NCBI GenBank assembly: GCA_023251275.1
Contig: JAHEZC010000248.1
Location: 1 to 5,142 of the forward strand
Reading direction: 5' to 3'
Length of the DNA: 5,142 bases
Source of the DNA: Parafilimonas sp.
GTDB lineage: Bacteria; Bacteroidota; Bacteroidia; Chitinophagales; Chitinophagaceae
Both the position numbers and the translations under genes were made by a program. Within the stretch, counting starts at the first letter, position 1. Every line of letters starts with the position of its first letter. Below are positions 1 through 5,142 of this stretch, piece by piece. The notes beneath the pieces are model-generated. The model did no database searches and was not told the DNA's origin. It saw only the letters and a program-made list of their open reading frames with translations.

Positions 1-322
1 CGGGAAATTTGCCATCAGCGGGTTGTGGATTTTTGGAAACGGGCATGGAGCAAAGCCTGATACGGTAAAAAATTTTATCGTTTTGCGTTCCGAAAATGAC
101 AAACGCAATGCGGTATTAAAATGGTTTACTGTGAACAACGCGTATGCTTACAACATTTATTTCGGCATTGCGCCGGATAAATTATACAACTGCATTATGG
201 TTTATGGTGACAACGAATATTATTTCAAAGCGATGGATAAAGACAAAGCATATTATTTTACGATTGAAGCGATCAATGAAAATGGTGTGAGTGAAAAGAC
301 GAAAGTGATTAAAGCGGAATGA
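1..322 (+). CDS. C-terminal end of a secreted glycoside hydrolase, probably family 43, with a fibronectin-III-like domain (5' partial)
   Basis: The reading frame is open from base 2 at the window edge to a TGA at 320-322, giving the last 106 residues of a longer protein. An in-frame TTG at base 23 is not a credible start because coding sequence continues upstream of it. The first residues (GKFAISGLWIFGNGHG) resemble the last strand of a beta-sandwich accessory domain. From about residue 22 onward there is a fibronectin-III-like fold: alternating strands, a conserved W (LKWFTV), YNIYFGIAPDKLY, then YYFTIEAINENG, which looks like the final F and G strands. From memory of the family, this arrangement and the GIAPDKLY motif occur at the end of Bacteroidota family 43 glycosidases (xylosidase/arabinofuranosidase type), which act on plant or microbial polysaccharides outside the cytoplasm. 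The catalytic domain lies outside the window, so the enzyme family and substrate are inferred. It converges with the toxin-antitoxin operon, leaving an 84-bp gap. Confidence 0.6.
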   Translation, partial: GKFAISGLWIFGNGHGAKPDTVKNFIVLRSENDKRNAVLKWFTVNNAYAYNIYFGIAPDKLYNCIMVYGDNEYYFKAMDKDKAYYFTIEAINENGVSEKTKVIKAE

Positions 323-334
323 ACGTAAAGGGAT

Positions 335-355
335 GACAACCTTGTCAAGGTTGTC
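335..355. terminator. Hairpin between convergent genes, possible bidirectional terminator
   Basis: GACAACCTT at 335-343 pairs perfectly with AAGGTTGTC at 347-355 across a 3-base loop. It starts 12 bases after the hydrolase stop codon and lies 51 bases beyond the toxin stop codon on the other strand, so it could end transcription from both sides. Neither strand has a clear T-run after the stem, so a classic intrinsic terminator is not certain. Its sequence, including the flanking GGGAT, resembles the hairpin at 1045-1076. Confidence 0.55.
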
Positions 356-406
356 TTGCCGGATAAATTCCATTCAGGAAAATTTCCGAAAGAATAGAAC
401 GTGTTA

Positions 407-712
407 TCAGCGCATTCTTCGGTATTTTGTTTTGGGATTGCGCTTGTGATGATAAATGGAAGAAATAATCACCAGTTTTGCATCTTCATTTACAAAATAT
501 ATCAGGTTGAACGGATATTTTTTTAACCTCAGTTCCCTGAATTCTTTGTATCTTTTTCCATAGCGTAATGGATCTGATTTGAGGATATCAGTTTTCTCTT
601 TGACTGCTGCAATAAAATTAATTGCAGCCTGTTCGCTTCTCTCTCTATACCAAACTGCTGCCGATTCATATTCCTGTACAGCCCTCGGCTGATATCGGAT
701 ACCGTAAGTCAT
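407..712 (-). CDS. RelE/ParE-family toxin of a type II toxin-antitoxin system
   Basis: This is a small basic protein of 101 residues, a normal length for the RelE/ParE toxin superfamily. Residues 8-45 look like the two N-terminal helices (EYESAAVWYRERSEQAA, then FIAAVKEKTDIL). They are followed by the DPLRYGKRY turn and a C-terminal sheet containing RELRLKKYPFNLIYFV (residues 59-74) and VIISSIYHHKRNP (81-93). The R-x-L-R-L-x-x-Y-P-x-x-I-Y-F pattern and the terminal IYHHKRNP are characteristic of the plasmid-stabilisation ParE/RelE group. R62, H88, H89 and R91 are basic residues in positions where RelE/YoeB-like RNases carry catalytic ones, but ParE-type gyrase poisons are equally possible, so the target (mRNA on the ribosome or DNA gyrase) cannot be decided. 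The start ATG overlaps the antitoxin stop (ATGA), implying translational coupling and co-expression with the neutralising partner. The reading frame is intact. Confidence 0.87.
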   Translation of the reverse strand: MTYGIRYQPRAVQEYESAAVWYRERSEQAAINFIAAVKEKTDILKSDPLRYGKRYKEFRELRLKKYPFNLIYFVNEDAKLVIISSIYHHKRNPKTKYRRMR

Positions 713-957
713 TTCTTTTTCCTGTTGCTTATAGCCCGGTTGATCCGCCTGTTTACATTTGCTTCGCTTATCAATTTACCACCATTTTTATACTCATCAA
801 AACGGCTGTCTAGCTCTTTTTTAAATTCTTCATTATATTCTGTATTTTCCAGTTCTTCAGCAAAAGTTTTTACTACCATCAGCACCGCTTTCTTTTGCCT
901 TTTACTCAATATTGGGAGATAATCATTAATTTGTTTATCTACACTTGCCGTATCCAT
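709..957 (-). CDS. Putative antitoxin, addiction-module type, partner of the RelE/ParE toxin
   Basis: This 82-residue charged protein lies immediately upstream of the toxin and overlaps it by four bases (ATGA), the usual antitoxin-first order. Residues 12-36 (YLPILSKRQKKAVLMVVKTFAEE) look like a helical N-terminal segment, similar to small Bacteroidota antitoxins as I recall them. The middle (EEFKKELDSRFDEYKNGGKLIS) resembles the short addiction-module antitoxin pattern, in which an E/D-rich helix is followed by a K/G-rich turn and a segment that wraps the toxin; residues 66-82 are strongly basic and end in RKKK. I see no clear ribbon-helix-helix, AbrB or Phd/YefM DNA-binding domain, so autoregulation is uncertain. 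Role is inferred mainly from position, size and overlap; the family assignment is tentative. The ATG at 957 is the only sensible start, with no Shine-Dalgarno sequence, as is common in this phylum. Confidence 0.75.
   Translation of the reverse strand: MDTASVDKQINDYLPILSKRQKKAVLMVVKTFAEELENTEYNEEFKKELDSRFDEYKNGGKLISEANVNRRINRAISNRKKK
720..723 (-). promoter_or_regulatory. Shine-Dalgarno-like site for the toxin, inside the antitoxin gene
   Basis: On the minus strand AGGA precedes the toxin ATG by 7 bases, within the codons for the antitoxin's final N-R-K residues. The other complete genes here have no recognisable Shine-Dalgarno, so toxin translation may use this site together with coupling through the ATGA overlap. 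Confidence 0.45.
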
Positions 958-971
958 AATCAGAATTTCAG

Positions 972-979
972 CAAATTTA
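972..979 (-). promoter_or_regulatory. Bacteroidota-type -7 promoter box upstream of the antitoxin
   Basis: On the minus strand TAAATTTG matches the TAnnTTTG -7 consensus of Bacteroidota sigma factors exactly. It ends 14 bases before the antitoxin ATG, so the leader would be very short. No good TTTG -33 element is seen at the expected distance; that region is a run of A residues. The match is short and could be chance. Confidence 0.4.
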
Positions 980-1044
980 CTTTTTTTTGATATCGTTTGT
1001 TTTCTTATTTGGATAAGCTGAAGATGTTGATATAACAGACTATA

Positions 1045-1076
1045 CGGGATGGCAACTTGATAAGATTGTCATCCCG
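1045..1076 (-). terminator. Hairpin directly after the TonB-dependent receptor stop, probable terminator
   Basis: The arms at 1045-1058 and 1063-1076 pair over 14 positions around a GATA loop. There are 7 uninterrupted outer pairs (CGGGATG with CATCCCG), then a G-U wobble, three pairs, one mismatch, a second G-U wobble and a last pair. It starts two bases beyond the receptor TAA in the direction of that gene. The following minus-strand sequence is only moderately T-rich (TATAGTCTGTTATATC). It lies upstream of the antitoxin promoter region, so it would insulate the toxin-antitoxin operon from receptor read-through. It is related in sequence to the hairpin at 335-355. Confidence 0.65.
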
Positions 1077-1078
1077 CT

Positions 1079-4000
1079 TTAGAATATATATCTTACCCCA
1101 ACCTGCAACTGCCACCGGGAAATTAGATCTGGACTGGCGATAAATGTTTGTTTCAATGACGGATCAAATTGGTAAATGGGCGCATTATTATTGTAGAAAA
1201 CTGTCAATGGCTGAAGGTATCCGCTGGTAGTGGCATATTTCCTCACACCCCAATTGCTGTTAAGCAGGTTACCGATGTTTACAAAATCCAAACTGAACTG
1301 AACGGTTTGAGTTTTTGTTTTCCCTTTGAAATTGAAGTCCTGTAGTATGCGAAAATCCACCTGGCTCCACCACGGTTGTTCACCTCCGTATTTTTCTGTA
1401 TATCGTCCTCGTAAGCCATTTAAATATTTATCCTGGCTGATGAATTGCTTAAAGGCTGTACGTTGTGCAGCTTCATCCTGTGTGTTACCATTCACATCAA
1501 CAAGGGTTATAAAAGTCATTTTGTCAATTTCTGCATCTGTCGGTACATACAGCAAATCGTTTGACGATGTGCCGTCATTGTTGATATCACCACCATATAC
1601 ATAAGCAAAACGATTGCCCGATGTCCAACTGCCAAAGAGTGAAAGTGTGGTGGCATACTTTTTATCAGCGCCATAACTGAATTTCTTATATGCTGCCACA
1701 ATGAAGCGATGTTTGTTTCCATACAGGGATGGAGTGAGTCTTGCTTCATTCGCATTGTTGAGAATCGGGTTCCTGTCAAATGCATCGCTGGAAATTTCCG
1801 CAGAAATAGAACTTGCATCTTTGGCAACAAGAAAATTATATCCAAACATTGCATACGCGCCATTTGTAAACGTATGCTGTGCCTGCATACTCAGGTTGAA
1901 TTGGTAACCCACTTTTGTATTAGTGAAAATATATGCATTTGCAGCGCCCTGGTCAGCGGCTGTGTATATTTTTCTTGTGTCTCTTGTTCCTGAATTAAGT
2001 GTTCCGGCAGGAATACCCAACCTATAGTTGCGCACCATCATTGCATTTACATCTTTTGTGTAAGCTATATCAAAAGAAAAAATAGTTCCGAAATCAGCTT
2101 TTATATCAGTACCAATATTGCTGCGCCATACCTGCGGCCATTTGAAATTCCGGTCTGTTGCGTTATAAAAAAAACTGAATGGGTTACCGATATGATTGCC
2201 TATCCATACAAACGGAAACCGCCCCGTGAATAAACCTGAACCACCACGCAACTGCAATGTTTTATTTCCATTTACGTCCCAGTTAAAACCAACACGCGGC
2301 GAGAACAATGGATTGGATTTTGGAAATTTTGTATTGTCAAGTTCTTTACCTTGTCCATTAGTTACCGGATGTCCATTTGCATCGAATAATGTGAGGTCAT
2401 CATTGTTTGCAACAGTTGGGCTGCCCTCGGTATAAGATCCTTTAAAAGTGCCGTCATCATTGAGGTTGGGAGTTCTGAAGCTGGAATTAAAATAAAACGG
2501 AACATCCATTCTTACACCATAAGTAAGCCTGAACCTGTCGCTCATCAACCATTCATCCTGCACATAAGCTGAACCTTGCGCCACTGTAAGATAATACCAG
2601 GTCCATACATCTGCTGCGGCACGGTTCTTTGCATAATTCACATCCGCATCAAGCGGGTAAGCGCCAAAAATAGTTGCACCTCCTGAAGGCACAGAATCTT
2701 TGAAGGTTTGAATATCTGTATCCCAGAATAAAGTTGGTCCATAGCCTGTCAAATTAAATGAGTTACCGAATTTGAATGATTCATAAGAAGCGCCGATAGT
2801 GAGGTTATGATTCTTCACAAAAATGTTGAAATCATTGGTCACCTGGAATGCATCCTGGTTCAGCCTGTTGTGAATAGAGAATGGTTCATGGCCTGCAACA
2901 ATATAACGAACACTGTATTTGGAAATATTCACTACAGGAAACGGAGCGGAAAATGGATTGCGCTTATCCCTGAATGCAGTATAAACAACCCTTAGCTTAT
3001 TTGCATAATTGCTGTTGAAATTTGACTTTAGCTCTGCACCAAAAGAATGCAATGTGTTTATTATTTCATATCCTGAATTTCTGAACTGCAGTGTAGTGTA
3101 GTCAGGTCCTCTTCTGCCTATGGCGCTTGGGTGAGCAGGTTTTTCTTTAGCTGCTTCAAGACCATTGTAAGTAAAAGATAATTTGTGAATGCTGTTTATA
3201 TTCCAGTCTAATTTTGCAAGCCATTTATAATTTTTCTGGTCAAGGGAAAAATTCTGATAAGGTCCCGTTTCATAATTGAATCTTTCTTTAAGAATATTGC
3301 TCACATCAGCCATGTCTTGTTCCAACACACGTGAGGTAGTTGTAATACCTGCATTGCTATTGTTTCTTGCCAGGTATGCAGAAGCTGCATCTGTTCTTTG
3401 TTCTGTTTCAAAACTTGTAAAGAAAAAAAATTTATTTTTTACAATCGGGCCTCCGAATGCAAATCCTGCCTGCAGTTGACTAAGACCAGGAATTTGAAAT
3501 TTTTCTTTCTCCACTTTTTTACCTGTAAGGCCTTTGTTCCGATAAAATCCATACATAGTTCCTGAAAAATTATTGCTGCCAGATTTGGTAACAGTATTGA
3601 TACCGGCGCCTGTGAAGCCTGCCTGTGTTACATCATAAGGTGCAATATTTATTTGTATCTGGTCTATTGCATCGAGTGAGATAGGTTGAGCATTGGTTTG
3701 TCCTCCGGGCGTGGGAGCATCAAGTCCGAATGGATTATTAAATACAGCGCCATCCAGTGAAAAATTATTGTATTGCCCGTTCCTGCCTGCAAATGATAAT
3801 CCGTTATACGTAGGAGATGCAGAAGGCGATAAGCGCAGATAATCATCGGAAGAACGTGAAATGGTTGGAAGTGCAGTCAATAGCCTGTTACTGATATTTG
3901 TTGATGCACCTGTTCTTTTATTTGAAAATATTTTTGCTCCGGATGAAACGGTAACGTCTTTGAGTGCATTAATTTTTTCTTCCAGCATGAATTCAATGGT

Positions 4001-4336
4001 ATTATTCAAACCAAGGTCAAGATAAATATTATTTTGTGAGGCTTCCTGGTAATTCACACTTATAACGCTTATTGTATAAGGTCCGCCCACACGCATATTG
4101 GGTACAGTAAACCTGCCATCAGCTTTTGTAATCAGCATTTGTTTTATACCTGCATCCCGGAATTCAACAATGACCGTAATTGCGGGTAACGGTTGCCCCT
4201 TAACATCTTTTATTATTCCGTGTAATGTAGCGGTTGTTACCTGTGCATTTGTGAAAAGAGAGATGCATGAAAAAATAATGCAGTATATAATAAAGCGGAA
4301 ATAGTTCATAATTTTCATGCAGAATAGTTTTGGCAT
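1079..4336 (-). CDS. Oar-like TonB-dependent outer-membrane receptor with carboxypeptidase-regulatory-like N-terminal domain
   Basis: This intact 1085-residue protein is about the usual length for the Oar-like group of TonB-dependent receptors. Residues 8-31 form a signal peptide (basic start, hydrophobic FIIYCIIFSCISLF core, cleavage likely after TNA at 31). Residues 35-120 are a carboxypeptidase-regulatory-like beta-sandwich (HGIIKDVKGQPLPAITV, ADGRFTVPNMRVGGPY). Residues about 125-255 are the plug, with the family signatures FAGRNGQYNNFSLDGAVFNN (182-201) and GAGINTVTKSGSNNFSG (243-259). The rest is the 22-strand-type barrel, with FGGPIVKNKFFFF near 294, an Asp/Asn-rich DINNDGTSSNDLLYVP near 917, and a terminal VGVRYIF ending in the aromatic residue expected of a barrel C-terminus. 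It would import or export a TonB-energised substrate across the outer membrane; the substrate is unknown. No SusD-like gene follows, so it is not a standard SusCD glycan pair. The start could be M1, M7 (4318) or M10 (4309); a start at M7 or M10 would give a more typical signal peptide. Confidence 0.93.
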   Translation of the reverse strand: MPKLFCMKIMNYFRFIIYCIIFSCISLFTNAQVTTATLHGIIKDVKGQPLPAITVIVEFRDAGIKQMLITKADGRFTVPNMRVGGPYTISVISVNYQEASQNNIYLDLGLNNTIEFMLEEKINALKDVTVSSGAKIFSNKRTGASTNISNRLLTALPTISRSSDDYLRLSPSASPTYNGLSFAGRNGQYNNFSLDGAVFNNPFGLDAPTPGGQTNAQPISLDAIDQIQINIAPYDVTQAGFTGAGINTVTKSGSNNFSGTMYGFYRNKGLTGKKVEKEKFQIPGLSQLQAGFAFGGPIVKNKFFFFTSFETEQRTDAASAYLARNNSNAGITTTSRVLEQDMADVSNILKERFNYETGPYQNFSLDQKNYKWLAKLDWNINSIHKLSFTYNGLEAAKEKPAHPSAIGRRGPDYTTLQFRNSGYEIINTLHSFGAELKSNFNSNYANKLRVVYTAFRDKRNPFSAPFPVVNISKYSVRYIVAGHEPFSIHNRLNQDAFQVTNDFNIFVKNHNLTIGASYESFKFGNSFNLTGYGPTLFWDTDIQTFKDSVPSGGATIFGAYPLDADVNYAKNRAAADVWTWYYLTVAQGSAYVQDEWLMSDRFRLTYGVRMDVPFYFNSSFRTPNLNDDGTFKGSYTEGSPTVANNDDLTLFDANGHPVTNGQGKELDNTKFPKSNPLFSPRVGFNWDVNGNKTLQLRGGSGLFTGRFPFVWIGNHIGNPFSFFYNATDRNFKWPQVWRSNIGTDIKADFGTIFSFDIAYTKDVNAMMVRNYRLGIPAGTLNSGTRDTRKIYTAADQGAANAYIFTNTKVGYQFNLSMQAQHTFTNGAYAMFGYNFLVAKDASSISAEISSDAFDRNPILNNANEARLTPSLYGNKHRFIVAAYKKFSYGADKKYATTLSLFGSWTSGNRFAYVYGGDINNDGTSSNDLLYVPTDAEIDKMTFITLVDVNGNTQDEAAQRTAFKQFISQDKYLNGLRGRYTEKYGGEQPWWSQVDFRILQDFNFKGKTKTQTVQFSLDFVNIGNLLNSNWGVRKYATTSGYLQPLTVFYNNNAPIYQFDPSLKQTFIASPDLISRWQLQVGVRYIF

Positions 4337-4476
4337 TACGTAAATTCAGCGATTGACAAAGAAATGATTTTTCTTTATAGCCGGACAACATGTGTGTAAA
4401 AAAGAATTAGCGGAAATGATTCTTATTTTGGAATGAAAACTTCCCGCAAAATTTATTTGAATTCTGCATGAATCAA
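4337..4476 (-). other. Upstream region of the receptor gene, no firm promoter identified
   Basis: This 140-bp AT-rich stretch between the terminator and the receptor start must hold the receptor promoter if the gene is transcribed on its own. On the minus strand it contains TTTCTTTG about 20 bases upstream of the ATG (one base off TAnnTTTG) and TAAATTTTG about 110 bases upstream (one base too long). Neither is convincing. No Shine-Dalgarno, riboswitch or coding potential is seen. Confidence 0.4.
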
Positions 4477-4509
4477 AAACCTGTGAGATCTCAAACATCT
4501 CACAGGTTT
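4477..4509 (-). terminator. Strong intrinsic terminator after the partial outer-membrane barrel gene
   Basis: AAACCTGTGAGAT (4477-4489) pairs perfectly with ATCTCACAGGTTT (4497-4509), a 13-bp stem with a 7-base loop. It begins 16 bases after the stop codon of the partial barrel gene on the minus strand. There the second arm runs into a five-T tract (GGTTTTTG), which fits an intrinsic terminator for that gene. It separates the partial barrel gene from the receptor gene. Confidence 0.75.
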
Positions 4510-4525
4510 AAATTGATATTACCAC

Positions 4526-5142
4526 TTACCTGTTTTGTTCTTCCTGCGATGCGACCACATGTTGACGACGCTCATTATTTACTTTACCAAAGCGGTAATT
4601 AAACGTAAGGCTTATAGTTCTTGTATTATAATAGTTATTGTCTTTTTCAGACATCCTGAGAAAAGTGCCATTAAACCTGTAACGGTAGCACCACTGGAAA
4701 GGATCGCTGATATTCAAGGTAAGACTTCCCTTTTCTTTTAAAATTTGTTTTTGCAAACCGATAGAAACATTATTAAACTGTGGTAATGTTTCTCCTAACT
4801 GGTCAACAGATTTGGTGGTATAATTCAGGATCAATTCTCCCTTTAAGCCTTTTCCCAAATTAAATGTATTCGACATGTTTTCATTGAGGGCCAGGTAAAA
4901 TTTCGAAACAGTATTATTCTCAAGATTATAAAATTTATTGCTGTACACATTGGTAAATAAATTTATCTCCCACCATTTTGCAATTTTAACAGGGATGGTG
5001 ATATTTAAATTCAGATTGTCTAACTTGTCCACATTTATGGGGTAAAATTCTGTGATCTTTTGTTCCACCACCTGTGCAGCCAGATACCTTATGGCATCGT
5101 GTGTGACAGTATAAGAGAAGCTGATGAAATATTTATTTTTAA
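4526..5142 (-). CDS. C-terminal part of an outer-membrane beta-barrel protein, OMP_b-brl_3 / TonB-receptor-like family (5' partial)
   Basis: The frame is open from the right window edge to the TAA at 4526-4528, giving the last 205 residues; the GTG at 5071 is internal, since coding continues upstream with YFISFSYTVTHDAIRYLAAQ. The sequence alternates amphipathic strands and polar turns, as in a barrel: NLNLNITIPVKIAKWWEINL, FYLALNENMSNTFNLGKGLK, GELILNYTTKSVDQLG, NVSIGLQKQILKEKGSLTLN, then the final strand TISLTFNYRFGK. After that strand comes a hydrophilic tail ending EEQNR. That ISLTFNYRFGK strand followed by a short charged tail is typical of the outer-membrane beta-barrel family PF14905 of Bacteroidota, whose full members are usually 750-950 residues with an N-terminal carboxypeptidase-regulatory-like domain. 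The N-terminal domain and plug are outside the window, so transport function is inferred. A 13-bp terminator follows, so it is probably the last gene of its transcription unit. Confidence 0.8.
   Translation of the reverse strand, partial: KNKYFISFSYTVTHDAIRYLAAQVVEQKITEFYPINVDKLDNLNLNITIPVKIAKWWEINLFTNVYSNKFYNLENNTVSKFYLALNENMSNTFNLGKGLKGELILNYTTKSVDQLGETLPQFNNVSIGLQKQILKEKGSLTLNISDPFQWCYRYRFNGTFLRMSEKDNNYYNTRTISLTFNYRFGKVNNERRQHVVASQEEQNR

Noticed and set aside
23..322. A 99-residue gene starting at TTG 23
   Set aside because: The frame is open to the window edge and the upstream codons (GKFAISG) continue the same domain, so this is the tail of a larger gene.
378..388. GGAAAATTTCC near-palindrome as an operator or second terminator after the toxin
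   Set aside because: The stem is only about five pairs and AT-rich, with no T-run or second copy; too weak to support.
622..922. Two 60-odd-codon open frames on the + strand opposite the toxin and antitoxin
   Set aside because: They are antisense shadows with low-complexity Ser/Phe-rich products; the minus-strand genes have the ATGA overlap and family signatures.
1516..1863. 115-codon open frame on the minus strand inside the receptor gene
   Set aside because: It lies fully within the intact receptor in another frame, is rich in Met and His without a recognisable domain, and has no evidence of its own promoter or start signal.
4200..4391. 63-codon minus-strand open frame overlapping the receptor start
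   Set aside because: It is a shifted frame of the signal-peptide region with no domain. The receptor frame carries the signal peptide directly, so there is no need to invoke a frameshift.
4447..4455. TAAATTTTG on the minus strand as a promoter for the receptor
   Set aside because: It has one base too many compared with TAnnTTTG, lacks a convincing -33 element, and lies about 110 bases upstream in an AT-rich stretch where such matches are expected by chance.

Overview
The window looks like ordinary chromosomal DNA of a member of the Bacteroidota, probably Chitinophagaceae or a relative. The evidence is the AT-rich composition, long outer-membrane barrel proteins of two families typical of this phylum (an Oar-like TonB-dependent receptor and an OMP_b-brl_3-type barrel), a glycoside-hydrolase tail of a Bacteroidota type, a TAnnTTTG promoter-like box, and few Shine-Dalgarno sequences. 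The taxon is inferred from protein character only; there is no rRNA or other marker gene.

Layout, left to right. (1) Bases 1-322, + strand: the 3' end of a secreted carbohydrate-active enzyme, most likely glycoside hydrolase family 43, ending in a fibronectin-III-like domain. (2) Bases 323-406: a short gap between convergent genes, holding a 9-bp-stem hairpin. (3) Bases 407-957, - strand: a two-gene toxin-antitoxin operon, antitoxin first, RelE/ParE-type toxin second, joined by an ATGA overlap. (4) Bases 958-1078: a short gap with the putative antitoxin promoter and a second hairpin related in sequence to the first. (5) Bases 1079-4336, - strand: one intact 1085-codon Oar-like TonB-dependent receptor that fills most of the window. 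(6) Bases 4337-4525: a gap with a perfect 13-bp hairpin serving as terminator for the gene beyond it, plus the upstream region of the receptor. (7) Bases 4526-5142, - strand: the 3' end of a second outer-membrane beta-barrel protein, running off the window.

The genes do not form one pathway. The receptor and the partial barrel point the same way but are separated by a strong terminator, so they are probably separate transcription units. The receptor has no SusD-like partner in view. The toxin-antitoxin pair is a self-contained module between the hydrolase and the receptor, and the two related hairpins lie one on each side of it. I found no rRNA, tRNA, CRISPR array, insertion sequence or phage gene, and nothing that amounts to a clearly new system. 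The best leads are the paired hairpins around the toxin-antitoxin operon and the divergent antitoxin.
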